Source: Diphasiastrum complanatum | Lineage: Eukaryota; Streptophyta; Lycopodiopsida; Lycopodiales; Lycopodiaceae | Length of the DNA stretch: 64,000 nt | Direction: 5' to 3' | NCBI GenBank assembly: GCA_029204225.1 | Contig: MU831941.1 | Coordinates: 1 to 64,000, forward strand | In this document: piece by piece, positions 44,253 through 58,957 of the stretch | Layout: every line of letters begins with the position of its first letter | Numbering within the stretch: position 1 is the first letter of the stretch | The notes under the pieces: model-generated | The model's database searches: none | What the model was told of the DNA's origin: nothing | Seen by the model: only the letters and a program-made list of their open reading frames with translations | Position numbers and translations under genes: made by a program

Positions 44253-45250
44253 TGCTACATACCTATGTAATTAGCAGTACTTCAGACCCCTATTGGTCCA
44301 TTTAGTGCTGGGGGCTAAATGGCAAGTTACCCTCGGATAAGAGTTACCCTTAGGATTAAGGGTATATGCCCTTGGTTAAGGGCAGGCAAGTGACTATACC
44401 TTGGTCGGAGGTATGGAGTCACGTGACCCTTGGATAAGGGGTACCCTTAGGATTAAGGGTAGCTACCTTAGATTAAGGTACTAGTGTTCTTGGTTAAGGA
44501 CAGGTAGGTGTCTATGCCTTGGATGGAGGTATGGAACCTAGAGAGGTGCTAGAAAGTCATTGGATGACTATTTTTCTAAACCTTGGGCCTCAACCTTGAA
44601 CCATATCACTTTAATGGTCTAGGACCAAAATATACATGCACAACATGGGCAATGGGACCTAGTAGGAGGCCGCCCTTCTAAAGTGTCCATTGAGTTCCGA
44701 ACTCCCACAAGAAAGGCATTCAAAGAGTCATAGGTTATTGAAGGAGTCTCTTGACCTTCCATAAGCCTATGGAGGATCTTGGAGATTCTTTAACTCCCCT
44801 AGGTTTCTCTCTCTCTCATTGGGTGGGCATGGAAATCCATAGTGCACTAGAGGGGACAATGGGCCATCTATATGAGAGTAGTAGGGCGCCCATTGGGGGG
44901 AGAGAGATCTCTCTTGTTTGCTTCGCTTATGCTCTAGTGTTGCTACTAGTGTGTAGAGTGTTTTCTTGTGTGTAGTATGCTTAGGATTTGGATCTTGCTT
45001 ATGGTATGGGACATAGGTAGGGTTTGGATCTTGAGTATGCTATGGAGTGTTGTAGTATGCTTAGGGTTTGGATCTTGCTTATGGTATGGGACATAAGTTG
45101 GGTTTGGATCTTGAGTCTGTTGTGGCATTCTTGTGATTTGTTTATGGTTAGCAAGGGGGTGCTAGATAGGTCTTGCTTGGAGCTTGGATCTAGCTATGGT
45201 TGGGTGGTGAATACTTGAGGCCAGCTTGTTATCTATATTTGTGTTTAAAG
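44253..45250 (+). mobile_element. 3' LTR region of the chromovirus
   Basis: It starts TGCTACATACC right after the purine tract. It contains an imperfect duplication of about 120 bp (44325-44430 and 44430-44540: ggattaaggg, gg(a)ggtatgga) and an 80-bp tandem repeat at 44971-45130. The 3' end is not defined and no 5' LTR was recognised, so the length is approximate. Confidence 0.5.
44971..45130 (+). repeat. 80-bp tandem repeat (2 copies)
   Basis: tgtagtatgcttagg starts at 44971 and 45051. Each unit holds tttggatcttg twice and atggtatgggacata. Confidence 0.9.
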
Positions 45251-45610
45251 AGTAGGGACACAGGTGGAGGAGAGATCCTTGGAGGCTTGCATATCCTTAC
45301 TTGTAGGTGGAGGCATCTTAGCTTTCTTGTAGGAATGATTTGAAGAGGCATTTATGTGCATATGATTCCTTTTGGTTCAGGTTAGGTGAATCCTATATCC
45401 TTGTGAAGTCGAGATCGTGGAGGCAATTCTAGATCCAGCAAATTCAAGCTAGTTTCCATTCTTGTGAACATTAATAGATTTAATTTGGCTTAAGATCAAG
45501 TAGGATCTTATTGGGAGGTCAAGTTTTGATCTTTCTCAAGTTCCTAGGTAATGGGATAGCTAGTCTTTCAATCATTTCTACTTTGCATCTATTCTTGTGA
45601 TCAAGATCAT

Positions 45611-46378
45611 GTTTCAAGATCTGGCTTCAATGAATGCATATCTTTTGGATTCACATGATAGATTGAATGTTTCTAATTATTCAATTTGGAAGCTAAGAAT
45701 GGAATCAATTCTTATTTACAAGATCTAATGGATATAGTGAGTGGTGAAGAGGATGAGCCTATTCACCCTCAAGAAGCTACAAAATACAAAAGGAGGTGCA
45801 AGGCTGCTCTCCATTGTATAAAAAGGAATGTAGCTAATGAACTTCTTAAGGAGGTAGGTGCTTACACCTCGGCTCAAGAAGCATGGGAAACTCTTCAAAA
45901 GATATATAAATCCAAGAATACTTCAAGGTTGCTATCCTTGAAGAATCAAATCCTTCAATGTTTTCAAGCTAAAGGAGAGAGTGGACATTCATATGTGTTG
46001 AGAGTTAAGCACTTAAACAAAAAGCCTCCTTACATAGGAGATTCCATTAAGGAAAGTGAACTTGTTCGACTAATCTTGAATGTTTAAGTGTAGATTTTGC
46101 TAACTTGGTGCAAGGCTATGCAATCATGGGCAAGTTGCCCTCACTTGAAGATCTCCAAGGCGTTTGGCATGGCCGAGGAGAGTAGGAGAACACACATCGA
46201 GTCAAGGATGGAAACGCTCTCTCTCAATGATGGAGATGACAAGGCTCTTTTTATCAAGAGCAAGAGCAAATCCAAAGGCAAAGGTGTTGCATTCAAGAAG
46301 AACCAAGTCAAAGGTGAAGATCAAGATAGATCAGAACTCACAAATAGTATTGGCAAAGGTTCCCTAGGCAAAGGTTGA
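45611..46378 (+). pseudogene. gag: Ty1/copia gag
   Basis: From ATG 45611: YLLDSHDRLNVSNYSIWKLR, then after a frameshift MDIVSGEEDEPIHPQEATKY, AALHCIKRNVANELLKEV, AQEAWETLQKIYKSKNTSRL and LKNQILQCFQAKGESGHSYV. These are the ordered blocks of the plant copia UBN2-type gag. Two more shifts give FANLVQGYAIMGKLPSLEDL and RMETLSLNDGDDKALFIKSK. The knuckle is not reached. It is closely related to the gag at 63267. No primer site was found upstream. Confidence 0.82.
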
Positions 46379-47064
46379 CTTGGCGAGGGTTCTTTCACCA
46401 CTATTTTGGATAAAAAAATCACTTACTTGGTTGTTTCTGTCAAATCTAGAAAAACTAACCTTTGTTTGATTGACAGTGGTATATCTGATAATGATGATGC
46501 CAGGGTAGAACTGACAAAGGTTCTTTTTTGGAGAACAATAACTTTTTGCAGGTTGGTGAGGATTAAGATAGACTTTTTGGATAATCCATATGGATCTAAC
46601 CTTCGCCACAAACTCAAAAATGGTGGATTGCTATATTTGGAAACCTCAGATAAATCAGCGAAGGTTCAGATGAAGGATCAAGAGTGATACTATTATTTTT
46701 GCAAAATAGAACACTATTTTGCAAAAATAGCTCAATATAACAACTGACCTTGATTACCCAACTTATTGATTACCAAAAATAATATGACTTATTGTGACTC
46801 TGGCGAAGGTTCAGGTGAAGGTTCCTCTCAAAGAACTGATATTCTTGCAGAAAGGTGTAAAACTTTCTACAAAAGGTTACCAACAACTAGTTGAACAGCA
46901 CTTTTTATGGGTTCCTAAGACAACCATGCTTCCTTCGAGATTAGATATTCTGAGTGAGCGAGTATCAGTGAGTGAGAGAGAAATTATCAGAGAGCATTCA
47001 CACTGGAACACACATGAAAATAGAAAATCTAAATTAAGTTGATGTGAATACAACTATCAGATCA
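46379..47064 (+). other. Sequence with GGCGAAGGTTC words and a hairpin
   Basis: No domain recognised in the open frames. ggcgagggttc/ggcgaaggttc words recur (46383, 46645, 46803, 46815), like those at 28.4-28.7 kb. A 16-bp perfect inverted repeat with 4-nt loop lies at 46694-46729. Confidence 0.4.
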
Positions 47065-47640
47065 CGATCATGTGCCCGAGAATGGTTCACAGTAATACGC
47101 ACTGTGTGTTGTAATCTTACTACGCTAGTTACAAATTGAATGCTATCTCTACTGCTTGAATTACTTTCACTCTCTCTAAGATCTCTGATCCTACGGAATT
47201 ACATAATTCTGATACGATGGAGTTCACGGAGGAACTCTGAATCACGCTTACTTCATCACCTTATTGTATCTTGTGTTGCCGTTATGTTTATATACATGCA
47301 AGAGTTATGACAACTGTTTGGGAAATGAGCGTGAAGTAGTGTATTTTCTGAATAGTACTAAAATGAATTGTGACGTAGTCTTCATTGGACAAGGCATAGG
47401 AAGAGCTCCATTTTGAATGGTGACAGTTGACGATCGTCGTCGATGATCGTCGTCGTCGAAGACTTTGAGCAAGTCGAGTCGATTGGCTTGCTCCTGAGAA
47501 GATGTTGATGTCGATGGAGTTTGATATCAAGATGTCGATGAAGTCGATTATGTGGAATTCAATGAAGTCGATCCTACTTCTACTTCGAGTCGATATATTG
47601 CACATACATTCAGCTTATGCGAGTAAGGCTGCATGTCGTT
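47065..47640 (-). mobile_element. Possible copia LTR remnant (GTCGA-rich)
   Basis: The region shares with the LTRs at 31.2 and 34.3 kb a dense series of gtcga/tcgatg words (47430-47590), a TATA-like tatatac on the same strand (47290) and an end phrase (ctatcagatcacgatc at 47057-47072) like the LTR-primer junction there. This could be a solo LTR of the same family. No partner is seen. Confidence 0.35.
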
Positions 47641-48263
47641 GTAGAGAGAGATAGTATATTTACATAGTATACTGGTGCTCAGGAATCAAATTCGGGTGAG
47701 TCGGAGTGAAGATTAACTTCAACATCTTTAGCCTTCTATTTTTGAAATTAATCTTCGTTGGCTATAAATAGATCTGGGTCAAATTTAGGCATAGTAAGCC
47801 AGACGAAAGTTGGTTTTTAGTATTTTTTGTTTTTAGAGGTTTTCTCCTTTTTTTTATGGTTTTTGTTCGATTTTTGGAAATTGGCTGGAAAGTAACCTTT
47901 GCCCTTCACTATAGCTTCACTGCATCATGGAGGTAATGTCTGCAAGTTGGCAAAGGTTGGTTGCAAAGGAGTAGAAAGTTATCAGTGCATGATGAAGATT
48001 TTGCTCCTTTTGTCACCAAACTAGCAAAAATGGATGATTTCTCTAAGTTTTTCATATCCAAATGAATCTTAGGAATGGTGATCTGTCTAGCTTCCCCTGC
48101 TCGACAATCAAAACAGATTTCAATCAAAAAAATATTCACAAATCAAGCAAAATCTCTCCCAGATTAATCCTAAAATGCAATTTTAACACTATTATGCCAA
48201 AACAAAATGCCTAAATGCAAGCTAACATCCAAGCCTAGATGTCTAAATGAAAAATTGGCGTAG
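47641..48263. other. Gene-free stretch
   Basis: No supported frames. Probably internal leader of the element whose LTR starts at 48287 on the minus strand. Confidence 0.35.
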
Positions 48264-48285
48264 CTCCTTAACAACGGTGCCAAAA
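48264..48285 (-). promoter_or_regulatory. Athila/Tat-type primer-binding region
   Basis: The minus strand reads TTTTGGCACCGTTGTTAAGG directly after the LTR end TTACA. This matches the TTGGCGCCGTTGCC-like sequence that follows LTRs in Athila/Tat gypsy elements. Confidence 0.55.
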
Positions 48286-48286
48286 T

Positions 48287-49003
48287 TGTAACGATCGGGT
48301 ATTTCCTATCCACCTTCAACCCTAGATCCATACACATCAAACATGAAAGGAGATGAAGAGGAATAACATGTTGTCATGCAAAGGTTCGTTCCCATGAGAG
48401 TGATAACATAGTTCATAATCAAGCATATGCTTAACATCAACATTTAACACTAACCATTAACACTACGATCCATTAACATTAGCACATAACACTAATCAGG
48501 CAGTGATAGATCTTATTCTTCTCTCTCTCTCTTTCTCTCTCACAAAAAGTATAATAAAGATAAACTCCAACAAGCATCAAATCCAACAATTAGCAAATTT
48601 AAAGAAAACATGAGAGATAGAGAAGGAAAGAAGAAGAGCAAGGACATTCCATATCCATTCGAAAGCGGATCCATCTGCTTTATTGAAATGAAGAGTGAAT
48701 GTACAAAATAACTCGAATCCACCACTCTATATAGTGGATTTTAGGGCTTTGGCCTCAAATCCTATTGGCCAATCTCCACCTCTCTTATTCGAATTTTGTG
48801 GGGAGCCCTTTTTGCTCACTAACTTGACTATTAGGCCTTGCAACATTTAATTCTCACTAAAAGTCCTAAAGTCCTTTTATTAACTTCTAACTAATCAAAT
48901 AACTACGTGATCATCGGGTTGGGGACACACACGCACGATGCCAAATCCCTCTCACTTATTAACTAGGGTTAGGGTTGTCTTGGGATCCACAAACCCTCCA
49001 ACA
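48287..49003 (-). mobile_element. Gypsy (Athila/Tat-like) LTR, 717 bp
   Basis: On the minus strand it starts TGTTGGAGGG (49003) and ends CGATCGTTACA (48287), followed by the primer region. A TATA box (ctatatag, 48727-48734) and a pyrimidine/purine-rich tract (48517-48542) lie in promoter-like positions. The internal region downstream has no recognisable gag, so this is a remnant. Confidence 0.5.
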
Positions 49004-50180
49004 AATATCAAGCTAAATTTTGCTAAAACTTCACAACAAAGATATCTATTATGAATTCAACCAATCAAAATGGAAATCAGAACTTCATTTATGCAAAAAA
49101 ACACTAGTTTTGATCAAAACACATAGCTAGATTCAATCTTTTTGCAAAAAAATGTTTGTGTATGTAGAGGAAGACTTCCTCTAACCATCTCACAAATCTT
49201 TTTTCAAAACTTTAAAAAACCCAAAGCCTACTTTAAAACTTCTCTAACATGATAAAAAATTAGCTCCTAAACAATTCTATAAGCATCACTACTCTCTTCC
49301 AAAGAGAACTAGATTCATTGGGTACTTCAACTACAAGCTTCCTACAACTAGAAAATCCAATAATCTTCCCCAAAAAAAATTTAGTTGGTGATCTTAATAG
49401 AACTTGAAGAAGGTTAGAAAGGTTACCATCCTTTGGTCCAAATCTTGAACTCCAACAAGAATCCTCTGTCACAGGTGTGATAGAAAGTCTTATGAGACAA
49501 TAATAATGTTTGTCACTTTAGTACAATTTCATATTATCAAGTACAACTATGGGATAGTATACATATGTTGAGATTTGTAATCTGTTATAACTTGAATGAT
49601 TTAATCATGATATGGGATATGGGAACTAGGAGATTGTATTGTGTAATTGGTTGTTGAATCAAATCATGACAACATCGACCATATAAGTTGATTATATGTG
49701 AACAACAAAACGATTGGAAGAGTTGTTTTATTTACTCCGAAATTCAATTCATTTAATATAAACTCGATGCTCCTGGTTGCCATATCTAAACCTCCATTGA
49801 AGACCAAAATTCTATCTGTTTTGCTAAATATTTTGATCAATACCTTGATGCCATAAAAAATTGATTTCTATGGGGTGATATCTTATATATTAAAGTTAAA
49901 TCTCTAATTTGTTATTCACTAAGCCACAATATTGTGAAATAATAAAAGAATGCCAAAATCTTTATTAAGTGTCATACATAGTATATACTTCTAGGTAGTG
50001 ATCAATTCAAGGACCACATGCCCAAATTGGATAAACTAGACGTGATGTCATGCTAAGAATTAGACAACGTACTCATGCAATGCCTTGTGACTTGTCTTTG
50101 AATTATGAAACAATTCTCATGTTTACTCTCACTTTTCACAAATTTATAATTTGTCTTTTAATTTATTAAACACGAGTTGT
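49004..50180. other. AT-rich, no gene seen
   Basis: No supported coding sequence or known repeat. Confidence 0.4.
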
Positions 50181-50202
50181 TTTCAGCACATTTTTGTGCG
50201 TG

Positions 50203-50220
50203 TGCGCACAAAAGTGCGCA
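50203..50220. repeat. Hairpin TGCGCAC-AAAA-GTGCGCA
   Basis: Perfect 7-bp stem with AAAA loop. It is mirrored by TGCACAC-TTTT-GTGTGCA at 51097-51114, and together they bracket the 177-bp repeats. Confidence 0.9.
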
Positions 50221-50388
50221 TAAAACCCTTGGTCACTTGACGAGACATAACATGCCATCAAATGATTGAAATTTCAATCTTTCAATTGTATGTGGAACTA
50301 GACTTGATCTTCATTGTGTTATTGGAAGACTTAAAATTTCTCTCTCTCAATTGATGGCAATTTGCCCTCAAAAATCTTCAATTTTCAG

Positions 50389-50919
50389 CACTTTTCAACA
50401 CTTCACATGGATAACGTTAGGTGCACATATTTATCTCTATAGGACTCCACTTATATTTTTTTTATAGACATGTTTCTATGGTCATAAAGGATTTTTGAAA
50501 GTAGAGGTTGTAAAAAGCACCTCCAAAAGAGCTGAAACTTTCTAGCACCTTTCAATAATTTTCAATACTTTTCAGCACTTGACATGGGTAACTTTAGATG
50601 CAGATATCTATTTCTACATAACTTGAAATTAAAAAAAAAACACAAGAAACATTTTTTATGGTCATGTAATACTTTTTAAAATAGACAAACCAAAAAAATA
50701 TTGTCTATTATACACTCATATATGATATTTCCAATTTTGGTGATTCTTATCAACACTTAAAAGGGTAACTTTGAATGCACGTATCTATCTCTATAGATTT
50801 CCAAATTCATTTTTTTTAAGTAGGCATGTTTCTATAATCATCTAGGATTTTTAAGAGTAGATAGGCTAAAAATTGAATGTAAAATTTACAACAATGTAGT
50901 CCCATATATGAAAATATTG
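50389..50919. repeat. Degenerate 177-bp tandem repeat (3 units)
   Basis: Three aligned units begin near 50389, 50566 and 50743. The anchor taac lies at 50412, 50589 and 50766, exactly 177 bp apart. Each unit holds ca(a)cactt..catgg.taac(t)tt..atgcac(a/g)tat(c)tat and later a c(a)tgtttctatggtcat phrase. A fourth, weaker unit may follow to 51000. Confidence 0.75.
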
Positions 50920-51096
50920 AAGTTTCATCAATACTCCCACATGTTTGACACATCATATCTTACATATAAGTTGCTCAAAATAAAGGTCTCAAAATTTTTA
51001 ATCAATAAATGGATATATGAAGAACACACATGTGATAGGATTTGATGTCATTCATCATAGTTTATGAGCTATGATTTTTTTAATAAGTGCTTGAAA

Positions 51097-51114
51097 TGCA
51101 CACTTTTGTGTGCA
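51097..51114. repeat. Hairpin TGCACAC-TTTT-GTGTGCA
   Basis: Right-hand counterpart of the hairpin at 50203-50220. Confidence 0.9.
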
Positions 51115-52468
51115 TTTTGTGACGACTCTAGTATGTTATTCCCAAATTTAAAAAAAGTACCATAAGGAAGCATACTGCATAGTGATCTAATAAATGCTAA
51201 AAAATAACAATAACAAAAACAATGGATGGAGCTTGAGTGTCACCTTACGTTTTTCTTGGAAAAAAAAGACTAGTCTCAAAAAAATCAAAGAGACAAACTT
51301 AAAGAGCTAATGAGACACAGTTCCAACAAAGTTTGGAAGAACAATGCAAACTTTTTAATTTTAGATCAAAAACTCAGTATCAGAGACAGACACAAACAAA
51401 CACTTAGTGCTCTCTACTCACACAACTGAATTACAAACCATTCTATATGTTTGCTAGATAAACTACTAAGTAAAATTTTGAATCAGTATGACAACCTAAA
51501 GTGGCTCCACCAAGGCACACAAATTTCCAAAAGTCTATTGATGAATTTTGACACAGAACAAATGGTTTGAGCACACTACCCACTCCACCAATTCAATAAC
51601 TATTTGAACATTGGGTAGCCAACATAAGAAGAAATTTTTTAAGGATTTTATAGTAAAGAATACGGATCCTTCAATCTGAACAAATGTTATAAAAAATTGG
51701 GAATTTTGGTGCCAAAACTTCATCATAAGTGATTATTCAATTGTTGTCAGGCTGATGTATGAGAAGAATATTTTTGATAGGTTGATTTCTTTCTTATAGA
51801 AGGAATGTAAGAATGTTTGACAACAACAAAAATATGTTAAAAAACTACTACAAAATTTTGATGAATGTTATTGTTAGAAGCACTACGTAAAAGTCCATTG
51901 GAACACCATAAAAATAGTAATTACTTTTGATAAGAGTGACTTCTTGACAATTTGAGTGAAACTAGAACTTCAAAATGCATCTACATGTCTTGAATAACAT
52001 GCCTCTTGTCAATGATGAAAGGTTTTGCTTAAAATTTTGAAACATGCACTAGAGCACTCAATATATACTTAGTTCTAGACAAAACTTATTATGGATTTCT
52101 AGGTGAACTTCTAATAATGATATGCTTCTATATTACTGATTGATAAAGTATGTAGGTCTCTCTTGAAGTGTGATATATTGCCAACAAGAAACTTTACAAG
52201 AATCAACCACAAAAAACTCAAATACGTTGAGTTAAACAATGAAAGCATTGCTTATATGCACATGCATTAGTAGCTATAAATCTAGCATGAATTTGTAGCT
52301 CATTAGTATCATAAGAATGTCTTCATGCATGGTCAACACCAAAACATATGCATATATGTTCAAATCCTTTCTAAAGCATAGATATCGCCAATTGACAACA
52401 AGCAATCACAGGAGTACCTACATGAAATCATCCAAGATATTTCAAGCATGGCTGGTTATGGCTATTGT
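51115..52468. other. AT-rich, no gene seen
   Basis: No conserved domain in any frame. Confidence 0.4.
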
Positions 52469-52481
52469 GGCTCTAATACCA
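52469..52481 (-). promoter_or_regulatory. tRNA-Met primer site of a lost LTR element
   Basis: The minus strand reads TGGTATTAGAGCC (one difference from TGGTATCAGAGCC), directly preceded by TTTTTTTCA, so an LTR end (plus-strand TGAAAAAAA at 52482) is likely. No gag is recognisable downstream on the minus strand. Confidence 0.4.
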
Positions 52482-53149
52482 TGAAAAAAATCAAGAATGA
52501 AATAGATTTTTAATGATGATAAAATAACTAACAAATATCACCAACTTCATGAGACAAAGTAGTTTAAAAAAAAAGCTACAAAAAAAGGATATTATAATGA
52601 TACTAGCATTAAGCATACTTTTCAAATTGGCATATCAAACACTCATTCAATTCTTGTTTAAAAATGAGAATAAGAATGAGCAACCTACTCCTTGATTGTC
52701 TCTACTCAATTCAATACCATTTGCTATCCTTAACAACAAAGAGAAATAGCTTTTATAACTATGAAAAGCCTTATACCTACTATACTACTTATGTGCTAGA
52801 TGTAAGTCAACTTTAAAACTAGACTATAAATCCACTAGTGATTGGTAGACTAAATATTTGCTAGTGATTGGTGTTTTACATGCGTGCCCACTTTATAATG
52901 ATATGGTAGAAAGGTATAACTTTTATTCTACCATATATACTAAGTACAACCTGATATTTTGATAGGCGTTATGTAGACTTTTTGATCCACACAATATTTT
53001 ATTTTCCTAAAGGATTTGTCTCATAAATTTGGCAATCATTAAGTGGCTTTCAGTCATGATCCAAATTGAGATAAAAACTAGCACAAACTAGATAAAATAC
53101 AGCAACAAATTTTTTTAAAAGATCTAGTAAGAAGATTTCTTTTCACTAA

Positions 53150-53870
53150 CCTATTTTGTTCTAAAAAATTTCAAGGATCTAGATGCAATAACACCCACGT
53201 GAACACCTATATGTCTAGTAATCTTGCTTGTTGAGATCCAGTTTAGGTCATAAATCTTTCAATTAATCACATATAATACAATTTTATAGGATCAATCAAT
53301 TCTTGATCCAATTAGGTCACATTTTTCATTCAAGAGTTTAAATATGGTTTTCATGTTAATTTTTTATGCTAAAAAAAAAAGATAGTTTCATCATCAAATA
53401 TTTGACGTGTGATATCTTTTCCACCAATGTTGATACCCTTTAGGTCCCTTTTAATAGAAGCTCTCTAAGTTTTTTCATAAGTGACAAAGCAGATATAACA
53501 TAAAGGAGAAGTGAAATGAGACACCCATGTCTTATCTCACTTTCAAACCTTGAACCTATTGGTCAACTTCTTATAGATGTGAATCACAACTAAAGTAGAA
53601 GAATAAAGAGTTTTTGTAATCCTCATCATGAATTTTGAAGATCTCCAACATCTACAACATTGAATCAAATAACTCTAGTTAAAATAATCAAAAGCCTTCT
53701 GATTTTCTAATTTAGGTAAAGTTTTTGATCATTTTTGTAGCAAGGCTCCATATATTGATGTAAAAGTAGTCAAAACATTGTTTGAATATGCCGACTCCCA
53801 CTCAGTGAAAAGAGTGGTTTCAATATACTTTCCCATAAGATGTCCAATTTTCACACATGCTAGATATTTT
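53150..53870 (-). pseudogene. L1-type LINE reverse transcriptase fragment
   Basis: Minus-strand, much decayed reverse transcriptase. ENQKAFDYFN is motif A. LIQCC / KFMMRITKTLYSSTLVV is the following helix region. In another frame IRHGCLISPLLY is motif B (R-Q-G-C-P-L-S-P). LKGINIGGKDITRQIFDDET is the stretch ending in motif C (F-A-D-D-T, here F-D-D-E-T). The order and spacing are those of plant L1 elements, different from the LINE family at 3.9-5.2 kb. Stops and shifts are frequent. No tail or target duplication was found. Confidence 0.6.
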
Positions 53871-56840
<2,970 letters not shown>

Positions 56841-57125
56841 TTTTTTTTTGGTACTTTTTGAAACTATGTCAGTACCAACCCAAGACTGTTTGAGACTTTC
56901 TACTAGTTATTTTGTGCTATGTTATTATCAATTGCCTAAATTTTGGTACTATTTTAGCACCAAGCTGAAATTGTTTCAAACTATTTTGGATATCAATTCT
57001 TAATGTTTGGTACCTATTGCCTCTGTTTTGGTACTATGTACCAATATTTGGTACTGTTTATATGCTCCTTCAAAATTGTGAGGGTAGTTTTTGGTAATGT
57101 CTGATATTTACCTTATGTTTCTGCA
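56841..57125. repeat. Left GGTAC/GTACC-rich flank
   Basis: The word tttggtact/gtacca recurs at short distances (56860, 56871, 56945, 57000, 57038, 57046, 57054). This composition starts abruptly here and continues to about 61780. Confidence 0.6.
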
Positions 57126-57540
57126 CATATTTTTGCCCAAAATAAGTGTGAGGTCTGGCGTGAAGACTTCAAGTAAATTCCTTACATCAGCGAGGATAAA
57201 CTGGGTGCCAGTATTTTTGGAGGTATGGAAATTATGGCAGAGTTTGACGCATCAAATACCGTACTTGTAGATGATAAACGCTACAAGTCATTAAAAAACA
57301 ACTATGACTATAAAATCTTTCGACCCTTCCGTAGAGTGTAGTGCTAAAATGGCCCCCTGGTATATGAAGGAAACTCTGTATTTGTGGCTCATGGGCTAGA
57401 TCCAAGCGCGAATCCCTATCGCCTTTATAGAAGAAACTCTTTGTTCATCGACTATGAGGACGATATGTCCCCTTTAATTGTGAACTACTTTGTTGAGGTC
57501 GAAGGGTACTCGTACCACTTTGACCCCCCTACAGATTAGA
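57126..57540 (+). pseudogene. Unrecognised broken gene in the GTACC block
   Basis: Two adjacent open pieces separated by stops at about 57339: GGMEIMAEFDASNTVLVDDK and further, then VYEGNSVFVAHGLDPSANPY, LYRRNSLFIDYEDDMSPLIV and VEVEGYSYHFDPPTD, ending at TAG 57538. Codon use and charged/aromatic composition look like real coding DNA. The G-D-x-V-F-V ... Y-x-x-x-R-I start resembles BAH-like folds only faintly. It lies in a convergent position to the transposase-like gene at 58.9-60.4 kb and may belong to the same element. Confidence 0.4.
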
Positions 57541-58012
57541 TTTGAATAGCCCAACTTGGGCTGCAACTAATTTTTGTACATGTTACATATACAAAAAATC
57601 AATATACGATATAGTGCATAGATTTGAATGGTTATTTCATTCTTTAGCAGCTTTGAGTTTCATTTGTAGCTTCCTAATTTATTGGGTTGAAGGTTGGAAG
57701 GCCAATGCATTGTTCAACCTATAAATCCTATGTTAGTGCTTGTAAATGTTCACAATCATATTCCAGCATGATTTTTGAGTCACAGATAGGGTAGGAGATT
57801 AGTTGTTGTCAGGGTTTGTGCTCCTTGCAACAATACTAGTATGTGTTCACATGCATATTCTAGCATGATCTGTGAATGATGGTATGGGTGGAGTTTATTA
57901 AAGTTATAGTTTGTGCTCCTTGGATGATTTTTAGTTTTTGCTTAAGAGTGAAGGGGTATTAAAGGTATTAAAAATGGATACAGTGTTAAAGATCCACAAG
58001 AAGCACCTGTTT

Positions 58013-58736
58013 TTGAGACTCAAGTGCAATTTCAGACAGTTACAAATGTACTAGACTTGGTACTTCGATAGTGCCAAATTTGGTAGTCTCAAGTACCGAA
58101 CAAAGATGTATAATTTGTGAACAAGTACTTTGGAATTTCAAACATGCAGCACCTATTTTTAATGGAAAAGACAATTTCAGTCAATACCAAAAGCACTATA
58201 ATTGAGATTCCGATAGTACCAAGAAACGTAGCCTAAACTTATAAACAAAAACAAAATAAAATACCGATCGATAGGTGATCCAAAGTACCAAACTGGTACT
58301 CATCAATTTCAAAACGAGTACTATGAAAGTACCAAATGAATCAATACAAGACACAAAGGTTACTTGCATCCTTTGAGACTTAAGAAGTGCAATTTCAGAC
58401 AGTTACAAATGTACCAGAATTGGTACTTCAATAGTACCAAATTGGTAGTCTCAAGTATCAAATTGAAAATCTGTAATTTACGAACATGTACTTTGGAGTT
58501 TCAAACAAACAATACCTATATTTCAAATGGAAAAGGCAATTTCAGTCAATACCAAAAGCACTATAATTGAGATTCTGATAGTACCAAGAAACGTAGCCTG
58601 AACTTATAAACAAAAAAAATCAAAATACTGATACATAGGTGATCCAAAGTACCAAATTGGTACTCATCAGTTTCAAAACGAGTACTATGAAAGTACCAAA
58701 TGAATCAATATAAGACACAAAGGTTACTTGCATCCT
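58013..58736. repeat. 360-bp tandem repeat (2 copies)
   Basis: Units 58013-58372 and 58373-58736 align over their whole length, from ttgagact(c/t)aag to aaggttacttgcatcct. Each unit carries about nine gtacc/ggtac words in both directions. Confidence 0.92.
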
Positions 58737-58957
58737 GATCTCAAGCATTAAGCAAGTCCTCTTTATTATTGTCATCTTCGTATGGCATGTTGTTGTATAT
58801 GTTCTCATACACATCCATGGATAATCGAAACATGTTATGATATCCAAGGATAGGCTCCATGGAAAATCGGATTGCTCTCAACAGGCTGTGAATAGATCAT
58901 TATCGGTTGTGTCTGGTCTAGAAGGTTGTATGTATTGATCATGTCTTCGACTTGACC

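Noticed and set aside
50197-51114. Helitron call for the hairpin-bracketed repeat
   Set aside because: Helitrons have one 3' hairpin ending CTRR and a 5' TC; here there are hairpins at both ends and neither terminus fits.
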